DNA of 64,000 nt from JBBROS01 sp963752225 (GCA_963752225.1 CAVVXS010000007.1:1178001-1242000), one strand, 5' to 3'; counted from the stretch's first letter, positions 51,471 through 61,306 are shown. Translations and numbers: made by a program. Notes: generated by a model from the sequence alone, not told the origin.

Positions 51471-53685
51471 CTAACCGAACCGGTTGTCGCGCGGAAAGCC
51501 GTTCGGCGGCAGCTTGCCGACCTGTGCGCGCGCGCCGAGCCAGTCGCGGATCGACATCTCGCGCCGCTGATTCTCGCCCAAGCGCCAGGTCAGCCCGTCG
51601 GCGATGGCGAACACGCGGGCGTCGGCCAGCTTGCCGCCGGCGTATTTCTGCAGCATCACCCCCGCCCCGCGCCCCATCTCCGGCACCTGGTCGAGCGGAA
51701 ACACCAGCAGCTTGCGGCTGGTGCCGATCACGGCGACATGGTCACCGACGGCCGGCACGCACAGCTTCACGCGCTCGCCGGGGCGGAGGTTCATCACCGT
51801 GCGGCCGGTGCGCCGTTCGGCCAGCAGCTCGGCGGCCGGAACCACGAAGCCGCGGCCGGCGTCGTTGGCGATCAGGTACTTCGCCCCCTCCCGCCAAACG
51901 AACAAGGCCGCCACGTCGTCGTCCGGCGCCATCTCGGCCACCAGCCGGATCGCCTGGCCGTCGCCGCGGCCGCGCGGCAGGTCGCCGGCCCGCAGCGTAT
52001 GGGCGCGGCCGCCGGTGGCGATCAGGCACAGGCGGTCGGTGGTCTGGCACGGCACCAGCAGCGCGAGCTTGTCGCCGTCCTTGAACTTGAGCTCGGCGCC
52101 GTCGGCAAGGTGGCCGCGAACGGCGCGGATCCAGCCCTTGTCGGACAGGATGACGGTGATCGGCTCGCGCTCGATCAAGCTGTCGGCGTCGACCTCAACC
52201 GCGTCCGGCACGTCGCCCATCACCGACCGGCGGTCGCCGAGCGGCCCGGCGCCGAATTTTTGCCGGATCTGCTCAAGCTCGTCGGCGATGCGGGTCCAGC
52301 GCAACCCGACATCGGCCAGCAGCGCCGCCAGCTCCTTACCCTCCCGAGTTCAAGCCCCGGTGCTCTTTACGGATCTCCATTTCCTCGAGCCGCCGGAGCG
52401 AGCGCAGCCGCATGTTGAGGATCGCCTCGGCCTGCACATCGGACAGCGTGAACCGGGCGATCAGCGCGGGCTTGGGCTGATCCTCCTCGCGGATGATGCG
52501 GATCACCTCGTCGAGGTTGAGGTAGACGGCGAGATAGCCGTCCAGCACCTCGAGCCGGCGGGCGATGGCCGCCTGCCGGTGCCGGGTACGGCGGACCAGC
52601 ACCTCCTGGCGGTGGTCGAGCCACTCGCGCAGCACCCCCTTCAGCCCCAGCACGCGGGGCGTCCGGTCGGCGGTCAGCACGTTCATGTTGAGGCCGAACC
52701 GGGTCTCGAGCTGGGTCGCGCGGAACAGCGTCTCCATCAGCACCGCCGGCTCGACCGTGCGGGTCTTGGGTTCGAGCACGAGGCGCACCGTCTCGGCGCT
52801 CTCGTCGCGGACGTCACCGAGGAAGGGAAGCTTCTTCTCCTCCATCAGTGCCGCGATCTGCTCGACCAGCTTGGCCTTCTGCACCTGGTAGGGAATTTCG
52901 GTGACGACGATCTGCCACATGCCGAGCCGGCCGCGCTCGACCTCCCACTTTGCACGCATGCGGAAGCCGCCGCGCCCGGTTTCATAGGCTTGCAGGATCG
53001 AGGCGCGGTCCTCGATGATCGTGCCGCCGGTCGGGAAATCCGGACCGGGCAAATGCGCCAGCAGCTCCTCGGTGGTCGCCTCGGGGTTGCGCACCAGGTG
53101 GATCGCCGCGGCGCAGACCTCGCCGGCGTTGTGCGGCGGGATCGAGCAGGCCATGCCGACCGCGATGCCGGCGGCGCCGTTGGCGAGCAGGTTGGGGAAC
53201 CCGCCCGGCAGCACCACCGGCTCGTGCTCCTCGCCGTCGTAGGTGGCGCGGAAATCGACGGCGTCATCGTCGATGCCGGCCAGCAGCGTTTGCGCGACCT
53301 CGGTCAGGCGCGCTTCGGTGTACCGCATGGCGGCGGCGTTATCGCCGTCGATGTTGCCGAAATTGCCCTGGCCTTCCACCAGCGGATAGCGGGCGGCGAA
53401 CTCCTGCGCGAGCCGCACCAGGGCCTCGTAGACCGAGGCGTCGCCGTGCGGGTGATACTTGCCGATCACGTCGCCGACCACCCGGGCGCATTTCTTGAAA
53501 CCGCTGGCCGGGTCGAGCCGGAGCTGGTGCATGGCATAGATCAGCCGCCGATGCACCGGCTTCAGCCCATCGCGAACGTCCGGCAGGCTGCGCGACATGA
53601 TGGTGCTGAGCGCATAGGCGAGGTAGCGCTCACCGAGCGCGTCCTCGAGCCGGGTCTTTTCGATCGTGCCGGTCAGGTCAGACAT
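51471..53685 (-). pseudogene. parC: DNA topoisomerase IV subunit A (frameshifted as read)
   Basis: The N-terminal 444 codons (MSDLTGTIEKTRLEDAL...) carry the breakage-reunion domain: YHPHGDASVYEALV (78-91) and active-site Tyr122 in AAMRYTEARLT. The frame then breaks at EHRGL-NSGG-stop. Removing one A at 52349-52350 gives EHRGLTREGKELAALLADVG, continuing into LRWTRIADELEQIRQKFG and the C-terminal beta-pinwheel to the stop at 51471; the joined protein (~737 aa) is normal ParC length. ParC decatenates daughter chromosomes and is usually essential, so a sequencing error is likely. Position 83 is Ala where E. coli ParC has the quinolone-determining Ser80. It lies downstream of recO in the era-recO-parC order. 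Confidence 0.88.
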
Positions 53686-53713
53686 CGTTTACCAAGAACA
53701 TATTGCGAACTAA

Positions 53714-54451
53714 TTAAAGCGGCGCGGAGTCGGCCGCAAGCGCCACCACCCGGTCGTACAGCATGGCCCGGGCGACGGGCAACGGCCGGTGCTGGTGACC
53801 GAACGCGTCACGGGCGAGAAAATGACCGGTCAGGCGTAGCCCGTCGCGCCAGTCCGGCACGCTCCCGGCGCCGCCGGTCAGGAAGGCGGGCAGCGGCAGC
53901 ATGCGCGCGGCCCACGCGCCCGCGGCCACATCGGACACGGCGCGGCCGCTGCGCGGCGACACATACCGCAGCCCCTCGGTTTCGCCGGTGACGGCGCAGG
54001 CCGCGAGGTCGAGGCCGTAGCCGAGCTCGGCCAGCAGCGCCGCTTCCCAGCGCACAAGCGATTCCACCGGCGCCTCGTCCTCGGCGAGCCCGGCGATCAG
54101 CCCGACCAGGCCGCCGAACACGATCGGATGCGGCTCCCGCTCCGGCAACGCGCCCTCGGCCACGGCGCAGGCGGCCGACAGCACGCCGAGGCGCAGCGGG
54201 TCGTCCATGGCCATCGCCGCCCCGGCATGCACCAGCTCGGCGCTGAGCGTGCCCAACTGGTCGGTGAGGCGGGCCACCCAGCGCGCCTGCACCAGGTTGC
54301 CCGGCTGCCACATCGAGGCGTGCCGCCGCGACAGCCCGCCGCGGGCGAGGCCGCGATGCGCGCCATGCAACTCGGTCATGACCGTCACCAGCGCGTCCGC
54401 CTCGTTATATGGCCGCACGTCGAGCACGGCGGCGGGGGCGTCCCATTCCAA
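53714..54451 (-). CDS. recO: DNA repair protein RecO
   Basis: A 245-aa RecO. The N-terminal OB fold is MEWDAPAAVLDVRPYNEADALVTVMTE, then HRGLARGGLSRRHASMWQPGN; the helical C-terminal domain includes LVRWEAALLAELGYGLDLAACAVTG, a typical RecO segment. The four-cysteine zinc site of some RecO proteins is reduced here. With RecFR it loads RecA on gapped DNA. It is placed between era and parC, as in many alphaproteobacteria. Confidence 0.9.
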   Translation of the reverse strand: MEWDAPAAVLDVRPYNEADALVTVMTELHGAHRGLARGGLSRRHASMWQPGNLVQARWVARLTDQLGTLSAELVHAGAAMAMDDPLRLGVLSAACAVAEGALPEREPHPIVFGGLVGLIAGLAEDEAPVESLVRWEAALLAELGYGLDLAACAVTGETEGLRYVSPRSGRAVSDVAAGAWAARMLPLPAFLTGGAGSVPDWRDGLRLTGHFLARDAFGHQHRPLPVARAMLYDRVVALAADSAPL

Positions 54452-54483
54452 GGGTCAACCGTCGGTCCGGGCGGCGTTCGCCA

Positions 54484-55407
54484 TCACGCCGGGTCGTCCA
54501 GCCCCAACGCCCGCAGCCGCGCCGTTTCCTCGTCCCAGCCGGCGCGCTCCTTGACGTTGATGAAGAGGTGAATCGGCCGCTCCAGCAACTGCGTCAGTTG
54601 CGCGCGCGCCTTGGCGCCGATCTCGCGGATGCGGCTGCCGCCGGCGCCGATCAGGATCGCCTTATGGCCGTTGCGGCTGACATAGATCGTCGCGTCCACC
54701 CGCACCGAGCCGTCCTTGCGCTCGGTCCAGCTCTCGGTCTCGACGGTGCAGCCGTACGGCACCTCCTCGTGGATCTGCAGGAACACCTGCTCGCGCACGA
54801 TCTCGGCGGCGAGCAGCCGGTCCGGCAGGTCGGTCAGGTCGTCGTCGGGGTAGAGGTGCGGCCCGAGCGGCACCCCCTCCTGCAGCCGGTCCAGCAGACG
54901 GTCCAACCCGTCGCCGGTGCTGGCTGAGACCATGAACGTCTCCTCGGCCGGCAGAATAGCCGACAGCTCGGCGGTCAACGGCAGCAGCTGGTGCGGCGCG
55001 ACCTGGTCGAGCTTGTTCAGCACGAGCCAGGTTCTGCGGCCGCGCTCGGCCAAGGTGCGGGCGATCTCGCGCACCGGCTCGAGAGCGCCGGCCCGGGCGT
55101 CCACCAGGAACAGCGTGAGGTCGGCGTCCTCGGCGCCCGACCAGGCGGCGCGCACCATGGCGCGGTCCAGCCGGCGCTTCGGCGCGAAGATGCCGGGCGT
55201 GTCCACCAGCAGGATCTGGCTCGCACCCCGCATCAGGATGCCGAGCACGCGGAAGCGCGTGGTCTGCGCCTTGGGGCTGACGATGGACAGCTTGGCGCCG
55301 GTCAGCCGGTTCAGCAGCGTGGACTTGCCGGCGTTCGGCGCGCCGACGATCGCGACGAAGCCGCATCGCGAAGCGGCGGGCGATCCATTGGGGCCTGTGT
55401 CGCTCAT
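54484..55407 (-). CDS. era: GTPase Era
   Basis: A 307-aa Era, a GTPase that binds 16S rRNA and helps mature the small ribosomal subunit. G1 is GAPNAGKS (22-29), G3 DTPG (69-72), G4 NKLD and G5-like SAST. The C-terminal KH domain includes VRVDATIYVSRNGHKAILIGAGGSRIREIG and ends KERAGWDEE. ATG 55407 overlaps the rnc stop (ATGA), the usual rnc-era coupling. Confidence 0.95.
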   Translation of the reverse strand: MSDTGPNGSPAASRCGFVAIVGAPNAGKSTLLNRLTGAKLSIVSPKAQTTRFRVLGILMRGASQILLVDTPGIFAPKRRLDRAMVRAAWSGAEDADLTLFLVDARAGALEPVREIARTLAERGRRTWLVLNKLDQVAPHQLLPLTAELSAILPAEETFMVSASTGDGLDRLLDRLQEGVPLGPHLYPDDDLTDLPDRLLAAEIVREQVFLQIHEEVPYGCTVETESWTERKDGSVRVDATIYVSRNGHKAILIGAGGSRIREIGAKARAQLTQLLERPIHLFINVKERAGWDEETARLRALGLDDPA

Positions 55408-56129
55408 CGTGCCAACCTTCCCAACAGGTCGGAGGCGGCCGTCCGCTCCGCCTCGCGCTTGCTGCCACCGGCACCGCTGCCGTGCTGCCCGGCGCCGCTG
55501 ACAGTCACGACGAACAGCGGGGCGTGCGACGGCCCGCTGCGCTCGGTCACGACATACTCGGGCAATGGCAAGCCGCGCGCCATCAACCATTCCTGCAGCG
55601 CCGTCTTACTGTCCTTCGGCGGCCGGACCTGCGTGTCCATCGCCGTTGCCCAGGCCCCGCGGATGAAGCGGCGCGGCTCATCGAGCCCCGCGTCGAGGAA
55701 CAAGGCGCCGATCGTCGCCTCGAGCGCGTCGGCCAGGGTATTGGCCAAGCCGCCGACGCCGGCCCGGACCTCGTTGGGCGCGATCGCCAACGCCGCCTGG
55801 AGGCCGAGCTCCTCGGCGATGCCGGCCAGCACCGGGCGGCTGACGAGGTGACCGAAGCGGCGGCCGAGCTCGCCCTCCTGCTCGGCCGGGTAGCGTTCGA
55901 TCAGCCACTCGGCGACCACCAAGGCCAGCACGCGGTCGCCGATGAACTCCAGCCGTTCGTTGGAACCCACGCCGCGCCGCTCGCCGCGGCCGAGCATCCG
56001 GTTGCCGTGGGCGGCCGAGCGGTGGGTGAGCGCCTCGATCAGCAGCTCGGGCCGGGTGAAGGCGCGGCCGAGGATGGCCTCGGCCGCTTGCCGCTGCGTC
56101 TTCGTCTGCTCCTGGGGATCCGGCGTCAA
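55404..56129 (-). CDS. rnc: Ribonuclease III
   Basis: A 241-aa RNase III that cleaves double-stranded RNA in rRNA processing. The signature NERLEFIGDRVLAL lies at 57-70, the second acidic cluster in LADALEATIGALFLDAG (with the catalytic Asp/Glu), and the dsRNA-binding domain is C-terminal (DSKTALQEWLMARG to GGSKREAERTAASDLL). The start appears to be TTG 56129, overlapping the lepB stop (TTGA); the first in-frame ATG is too late, inside the domain. Confidence 0.93.
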   Translation of the reverse strand: MTPDPQEQTKTQRQAAEAILGRAFTRPELLIEALTHRSAAHGNRMLGRGERRGVGSNERLEFIGDRVLALVVAEWLIERYPAEQEGELGRRFGHLVSRPVLAGIAEELGLQAALAIAPNEVRAGVGGLANTLADALEATIGALFLDAGLDEPRRFIRGAWATAMDTQVRPPKDSKTALQEWLMARGLPLPEYVVTERSGPSHAPLFVVTVSGAGQHGSGAGGSKREAERTAASDLLGRLAR

Positions 56130-56869
56130 CCGACCCCGCGCAACAGGCGGTTCCAGCGGATCTCGAACGGCCACTGCCAGACCTGCCACCAGGGGTAGCG
56201 GGCGTCGATCGAGAAGAACAGGAACTCGGCCCGTCCGACCAGGTTCTCCACCGGCACGAACCCGACGCCCTGCCCACTCATGAACCGGCTGTCGACCGAG
56301 TTGTCGCGGTTGTCGCCCATGGCGAAGACGTGGTTCTCCGGCACCTTGTATTCGGGGGTGTCGTTCGGAAAGCCCTCGTCGGTCATCTTCAGCAAGTCGT
56401 GCTGCACGCCGTTCGGCAAGGTTTCGCGATATTCCTTCGCCAGCGTGCGGCGCCCTTCGTCGTCGGCGGTGTACTCGCCCTCCGGCACGCGCGGCACCTG
56501 GGTCCCGTTGATGTAAAGCTGGCCGGCCTTCATCTGGATGCGGTCGCCGGGCAGGCCGACGATGCGCTTGATGTAGTCGGTCTGATTGTCGCGGGGGAAC
56601 TTGAACACGGCGACGTCGCCGCGGTTGGGCAGCCGGCCCAGAATGCGGCCCTGGAACAAGTTGGGCGCAAACGGCATCGAATAGCGCGAGTAGCCGTAGC
56701 TGTATTTGCTGACGAACAGGTAGTCGCCGACCAGCAAGGTGGGGATCATCGAGCCGGACGGGATGTTGAACGGCTCGAACGCGACGGTGCGGATACCGAC
56801 CGCAATCAGGCCGGCATAGACGATCGTCTTGACGTTCTCGAGCAGACCGCCCGATTTCGGCTTCGCCAT
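56126..56869 (-). CDS. lepB: Signal peptidase I
   Basis: A 247-aa leader peptidase that removes signal peptides at the outer face of the inner membrane. One N-terminal helix (VKTIVYAGLIAVGIRTVAF) precedes the catalytic Ser40 in NIPSGSMIPTL; the general base is Lys101 in YIKRIVGLPGD. GDNRDNSVDSRFMSG is the conserved C-terminal box. ATG 56869 gives the usual MAKxKSGG N-terminus; a GTG at 56893 would add eight residues. First of the lepB-rnc-era-recO run. Confidence 0.93.
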   Translation of the reverse strand: MAKPKSGGLLENVKTIVYAGLIAVGIRTVAFEPFNIPSGSMIPTLLVGDYLFVSKYSYGYSRYSMPFAPNLFQGRILGRLPNRGDVAVFKFPRDNQTDYIKRIVGLPGDRIQMKAGQLYINGTQVPRVPEGEYTADDEGRRTLAKEYRETLPNGVQHDLLKMTDEGFPNDTPEYKVPENHVFAMGDNRDNSVDSRFMSGQGVGFVPVENLVGRAEFLFFSIDARYPWWQVWQWPFEIRWNRLLRGVG

Positions 56870-56905
56870 GGCAGGGGGGATGATCCGGTTCACGTGAGGG
56901 CCGGA

Positions 56906-57346
56906 TCAACCGGATTGCGTGCAGGCTGTCAAGGAACCGGCCGAGCCGGGGACGGCCTCGATCATGACCTGGGCAAAGGCATACGGGTATTCATCCGTGA
57001 GCGTCAGGTGCAGTGCCGCCTGCATGCCCGCCGGCAGCATTGCCTGCAGCCGGACGAGCGCGCCGCCGGTCAGGCGCAGGGTCGGCTGCCCCGACGGCAA
57101 GTTGACGACGCCGAGGTCGGAATGAAACACGCCGCGCGCGAAGCCGGTGCCGAGCGCCTTGGCGCAGGCTTCCTTGGCGGCAAAACGCTTGGCCAAGGTC
57201 CCGGCGTGCAGGGCCGGGGTGCGGCGAAGCAGCCGGGCGCGCTCGGTTTCGGTGAAGACGCGCCGGACGAAGCGGTCGCCGTGCCGCTCCAGCACCTTCT
57301 CGATCCGCCTGATGTCGCACAGGTCGCTGCCCGTCCCGAGGATCAC
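56906..57346 (-). CDS. acpS: Holo-[acyl-carrier-protein] synthase
   Basis: A 146-aa AcpS that transfers 4'-phosphopantetheine from CoA to acyl carrier protein. ILGTGSDLCDIRRIE (2-16) holds the metal-binding Asp, and KRFAAKEACAKALGTGF holds the Glu/Lys motif. The GTG start is at 57346. The gene is a little longer than the usual 120-135 aa because of a C-terminal tail. In many relatives pdxJ precedes acpS; here acpS directly follows relA/spoT. Confidence 0.93.
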   Translation of the reverse strand: MILGTGSDLCDIRRIEKVLERHGDRFVRRVFTETERARLLRRTPALHAGTLAKRFAAKEACAKALGTGFARGVFHSDLGVVNLPSGQPTLRLTGGALVRLQAMLPAGMQAALHLTLTDEYPYAFAQVMIEAVPGSAGSLTACTQSG

Positions 57347-57404
57347 CGGTCGCGCTGATCCCTGGTCGCCGGGCGCCGTTCGGGATGGAGCGGCCGCACC
57401 GGCG

Positions 57405-59642
57405 TCATCCCTTGGCCCGCTCCACCTGCGTCACCCCGCCGGCGGCGCGCAGCCCGGCGATGACGTTGCCGAGATGGCGGACGTCGCGCACTTCGACGTC
57501 GAGCAGCACCTCGAAGAAGTCCTGCTGCCGGTTGACCACCTTGAGGTTGGTGATCGACCCGTCCTGCTTGGCGACGGCGTTGGTCAGGGTCGCGAGCGCG
57601 CCGGGCGTGTTGTTGGCGATCGCGCTGATGCGCCCGGTGTGTGTGGACTTGCTGCGGGCCACTTCGGCGGTGTCCCAGTCCACATCCAGGTAGCGCTCCG
57701 GCGTCGCCGAGAACGCTTCCGCCGTCGGGCAATCGCGGGTGTGGATGGTCACGCCCTTGCCGGTGCTGACGATGCCGACGATGCGGTCGCCGGGCAGCGG
57801 ATGGCAGCAGCCGGCATAGTGGATGACCATGCTGGCAACCAGGCCGGTGATCGGCATGCCTTCGGCGTGACCGGTCGACCGCCCCGCGCGGGACGGCAGC
57901 GATGGCAGCATCCGCGGCGCGCGCGGCGCCTGACGCAAGTCGGGGTAGGCGGCGTGGACGACGTCCTTCGGGCCGATATTGCCATTGCCGACCGCGACAT
58001 AAAGGTCGTCGAGCGTCGCTGCCTTCAGCGCCTTCAGCGCGCCGTCCAGCACCTTCTCCGACCCGTCCACGCCTTCCTGCCGGAACGCCTTGGCGAGGGC
58101 CGCGCGGCCCTGGTCGATATAGCCTTGGCGCTGCTGCTGGGCGACGTAGCGGCGGATGCGCGCCCGCGCCTTGCCGGTGACGACGAAGCGTTCCCAAGCC
58201 GGGCTCGGCGTGCCGCCGCGGGCGGTCATGATCTCGACTTGGTCGCCGTTCTGCAGCTCGTGCCGCAGCGGCATCAGCCGACCGTTCACCTTGGCGCCGA
58301 CGCACGTGTCGCCGACCTGGCTGTGCACCGCATAGGCGAAGTCGATCGGCGTCGCGCCGCGCGGCAGCGGGATCAGCTGCCCCTTGGGCGTGAAGCAGAA
58401 GACCTGGTCCTGATACAGTTCGAGCTTGGTATTCTCCAGGAACTCGTCGCCGGTCTGCGAATTCTCCAGGATCTCGAGCAGGTCCGACACCCAGCGGAAC
58501 TGCTGCAATTCCGTGGTGGACGCATCGCTCTGCTTATAGAGCCAGTGGGCGGCGACGCCGTTTTCGGCGATGTCCTGCATATCCTCGGTGCGGATCTGCA
58601 CCTCGATCTTTTGGTTGCGCGGCGCCCGCAGCGTGACGCCGGTGTGCAGGCTTTGGTATCCGTTCGACTTCGGCGTGCTGATGTAGTCCTTGAACCGCCC
58701 GGTGATCACCGGATAGGCGGCGTGGATGGCGCCCAAAGCGACGTAGCAGGCGTCGCGCGACGGCACGATCACGCGGAACGCCATGATGTCGGACAGCTGC
58801 TCGAACGCCACGTTGCGGCGCTGCATCTTCTCCCAGATCGAGTAGACGGATTTCTCCCGCCCGGTGATCTCGATCGGCGCCGCGCCGGCTTCGGTGCAGA
58901 CCCGGGTCAGCTCGTCACGCATCTCCTCGATGACGTCGGCGCCTTGACCGCGCAGGAAGTTCAACCGCGCCTGGATGGTGTCGTAGGCTTCCGGCTCGAT
59001 CTGCGCGAACGCCAGCGTTTGCAGCTCGTTCTTGACGCTTTCCATGCCGATCCGCTCGGCGAGCGGGGCGTAGATCTCCATCGTCTCGCGGGCGATGCGC
59101 AGCCGGCGATCCGGCTTCTGCACGAAATGCAGCGTGCGCATGTTGTGCAGCCGATCGGCCAGCTTCACCAGCAGGACGCGAATGTCCTTGCTCATGGCCA
59201 GAACGAGCTTGCGGAAGTTCTCGGCCTGCTTGGTGCGATCGGAGTTGAGCTCGAGCCGGGTGAGCTTGGTGACGCCGTCGACGAGGCCGCCGACCACCGG
59301 GCCGAAGCGCCGGTCGATCTCCGCCTTGGTGATCGCGGTGTCCTCGATCACGTCGTGCAGCAGCGCGGTGGCGATGCTCGCCGTGTCCAGTCGATAGCCG
59401 GCCAGGATGTCGGCGACGGCGAGCGGGTGGGTGATGTAGGGGTCGCCGTTGTCCCGGGTCTGCTGGCCGTGCGCCTGCGCCGCCAGCACATAGGCGGCGT
59501 CCAGCATGTCGATGTCGGCTTTCGGGTCGTAGCCCCGCACCTTCTCCGTCAGCTCGAACTGACGGACCACGCGCGGCCGGTCGGCGGCGGTGTCGGAAGC
59601 GAGGCCGTCGGGCGCGCGGAACGGGGCGGGACGATCGATCAT
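57405..59642 (-). CDS. rsh: Bifunctional (p)ppGpp synthase/hydrolase
   Basis: A 745-aa Rel/SpoT homologue controlling the stringent response. The HD hydrolase domain is complete (THPLAVADIL at 71-80, LLHDVIED at 94-101, DRLHNMRTL further on). The synthetase domain has GREKSVYSIWEKM and RFKDYISTPKSNGYQSLHT (about 315-335). TGS (VFCFTPKGQLIPLPRGATPIDFAYAVH) and a C-terminal ACT domain follow, with CCHPLPGD in the zinc-finger region. Both activities should be present, as is usual for the single long RSH of alphaproteobacteria. It follows rpoZ (24 bp gap). Confidence 0.95.
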   Translation of the reverse strand: MIDRPAPFRAPDGLASDTAADRPRVVRQFELTEKVRGYDPKADIDMLDAAYVLAAQAHGQQTRDNGDPYITHPLAVADILAGYRLDTASIATALLHDVIEDTAITKAEIDRRFGPVVGGLVDGVTKLTRLELNSDRTKQAENFRKLVLAMSKDIRVLLVKLADRLHNMRTLHFVQKPDRRLRIARETMEIYAPLAERIGMESVKNELQTLAFAQIEPEAYDTIQARLNFLRGQGADVIEEMRDELTRVCTEAGAAPIEITGREKSVYSIWEKMQRRNVAFEQLSDIMAFRVIVPSRDACYVALGAIHAAYPVITGRFKDYISTPKSNGYQSLHTGVTLRAPRNQKIEVQIRTEDMQDIAENGVAAHWLYKQSDASTTELQQFRWVSDLLEILENSQTGDEFLENTKLELYQDQVFCFTPKGQLIPLPRGATPIDFAYAVHSQVGDTCVGAKVNGRLMPLRHELQNGDQVEIMTARGGTPSPAWERFVVTGKARARIRRYVAQQQRQGYIDQGRAALAKAFRQEGVDGSEKVLDGALKALKAATLDDLYVAVGNGNIGPKDVVHAAYPDLRQAPRAPRMLPSLPSRAGRSTGHAEGMPITGLVASMVIHYAGCCHPLPGDRIVGIVSTGKGVTIHTRDCPTAEAFSATPERYLDVDWDTAEVARSKSTHTGRISAIANNTPGALATLTNAVAKQDGSITNLKVVNRQQDFFEVLLDVEVRDVRHLGNVIAGLRAAGGVTQVERAKG

Positions 59643-59666
59643 CCCGCCCCGCCCGGCATCAGACCA

Positions 59667-60068
59667 TCAGCGGCGCGGGCGACCACCCAACTCCGCTTCA
59701 ATCGCAGCCTCGAGGTCCTCGGGCGAGAGGTCCTCGACCGGGAGGCTCGACGCCTCCTCCTCGGCCGAGACGTCCTGCAGCCCGAAGATGTTCTGGTCGG
59801 TGGGGATGAGGTCGAGCACTTCCTCGTCGGCGGGCTCGGGCTCGGGCGCGCGGGACAGCGACTTCACCAGATCCTGCTCCAGGCCGGGCAAGCTGATGGT
59901 CTCCTCGGCGATCTCGCGCAGCGCCACGACCGGATTCTTGTCGTCGTCGCGATCAACGGTCAGCTCCTCGCCGCGGCTCAAGTTGCGGGCACGCTGGGCC
60001 GCCAGCAGAACGAGCTCGAACCGGTTCGGGATCTTCTGGACGCAGTCTTCAACAGTAACGCGCGCCAT
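59667..60068 (-). CDS. rpoZ: RNA polymerase omega subunit
   Basis: A 133-aa omega subunit. ARVTVEDCVQKIPNRFELVLLAAQRAR (2-28) is the conserved core, and NPVVALREIAEETI follows. The acidic C-terminal extension (EPEPADEEVLDLIP, LSPEDLEAAIEAELG) is longer than in E. coli but usual in alphaproteobacteria. ATG 60068 is chosen over the upstream open frame (60098). The rpoZ-rsh order is conserved. Confidence 0.93.
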   Translation of the reverse strand: MARVTVEDCVQKIPNRFELVLLAAQRARNLSRGEELTVDRDDDKNPVVALREIAEETISLPGLEQDLVKSLSRAPEPEPADEEVLDLIPTDQNIFGLQDVSAEEEASSLPVEDLSPEDLEAAIEAELGGRPRR

Positions 60069-60102
60069 GCGCCGCATCTCCGCAATCGATGAACGCAATT
60101 AT

Positions 60103-60636
60103 CTAGGGGGTCAGGTCCCGCGAAGCAAGCGTGACGCCGTCCAACGGCTCGCAATCCGACGTGCTGACGCCGGCCGCGAGTTCCGCGACGCTTTTCCCGA
60201 GTTGAGGATGCACCCAGCCCGGGGCGATGTCCAGCAGGGGCAGCAATACGAACGCCCGCTCGTGCAGCCGCGGATGCGGCAGCACCGGCGGGCCGGTTTC
60301 AACCCGGCCGTCCATTGCCAGCAGGTCGAGGTCGAGGGTGCGGGCGGCGTTGGGCGCCGAGCGAAGTCGACCGGCCTGGGCCTCGATCGCGTGCAAGGCG
60401 GCCAGCAGTGCGGTGGGCTCGGCGTCGCCGTGCAGGCGCACGGCGCCGTTCACGTAATCCGGCTGCCCGGACGGCGGCACCGGCGCGGACCGAAACCAAC
60501 GCGAACGCGCGTCGAGTTGCAATCCGGGCAGCCGGCACAACCTCTCGACGGCCCATTCGCAGGCGTCCCGCGGCGTTGGCCCGGCCGGAGTTGGGAGGTT
60601 CGAGCCGATGGCGACCAGGATCGTGCGGTGCAGCAT
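60103..60636 (-). CDS. folK: 2-amino-4-hydroxy-6-hydroxymethyldihydropteridine pyrophosphokinase
   Basis: A 177-aa HPPK of folate synthesis. VAIGSNLPTPAG is the N-terminal motif, SRWFRSAPVPPSGQPDYVNGAVRL the substrate loop, and ARTLDLDLLAMDG followed by LPHPRLHERAFVLLPL the catalytic metal-binding part. ATG 60636 lies three residues before VAIGSN-type sequence; the earlier TTG at 60660 is unlikely. It is divergent from the NYN-domain gene across 76 bp. Confidence 0.92.
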   Translation of the reverse strand: MLHRTILVAIGSNLPTPAGPTPRDACEWAVERLCRLPGLQLDARSRWFRSAPVPPSGQPDYVNGAVRLHGDAEPTALLAALHAIEAQAGRLRSAPNAARTLDLDLLAMDGRVETGPPVLPHPRLHERAFVLLPLLDIAPGWVHPQLGKSVAELAAGVSTSDCEPLDGVTLASRDLTP

Positions 60637-60712
60637 TTCAACTTCCAGTTTATCCGGCAATCAGATACGCTCTTCAAAATAGCCCAACTCTTGAGCGGCG
60701 AAGGGGCACAAG

Positions 60713-61306
60713 ATGATTTTCGTTTCCACCGAGCGAACCGCCCTTTTCATTGACGGCGCCAACTTGTACTCCGCCGCCCGTCATCTCGGGTTCGACGTGG
60801 ATTACCGCAACCTGCTCGAGTATTTCCGATCCAAAACGAACGTCGTGCGTGCCTATTACTACTCCGCCCTGCTCGACACCGAGGAATATTCGCCGCTTCG
60901 CCCGCTTACGGACTGGCTGGCCTATAACGGTTACAGCTTGGTGACCAAAACGGCACGCGAGTTCACCGACGCCAACGGGCGCCGCCGCATCAAGGGCAAC
61001 ATGGACGTGGAGCTCGCCGTCGACATGCTCGAGCTGGCGCCCCGGCTCGACCACGCCATCCTGTTCAGCGGTGACAGCGACTTCCGCCGCCTGGTCGAGG
61101 CGGTGCAGCGGCAAGGCGTGCGGGTCACGGTGGTGTCATCAGTACGCACCTCGCCGCCGATGGTAGCCGACGAGCTGCGCCGCCAAGCGGACCGCTTCGT
61201 CGAGCTGGCCGACATCGCGCCCGAGTTCACTCGCCGCGCCAGCGAGGTTCGGCGCGCGCCGGCCCGCGTGACGCCGGAGACGTATGATACCCCCGACGCC
61301 AGCTGA
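60713..61306 (+). CDS. NYN-domain protein, LabA/DUF88-like
   Basis: A 197-aa PIN-like nuclease-fold protein. TALFIDGANLYSAARHLG (catalytic Asp14), KGNMDVELAVDML and HAILFSGDSDFRRLVEAVQRQGVRV are the three acidic motifs of the NYN family, consistent with a metal-dependent ribonuclease. A basic C-terminal tail follows. The gene is common in alphaproteobacteria next to folK/rpoZ, with unclear role. It overlaps the next gene by 23 bp. Confidence 0.88.
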   Translation: MIFVSTERTALFIDGANLYSAARHLGFDVDYRNLLEYFRSKTNVVRAYYYSALLDTEEYSPLRPLTDWLAYNGYSLVTKTAREFTDANGRRRIKGNMDVELAVDMLELAPRLDHAILFSGDSDFRRLVEAVQRQGVRVTVVSSVRTSPPMVADELRRQADRFVELADIAPEFTRRASEVRRAPARVTPETYDTPDAS

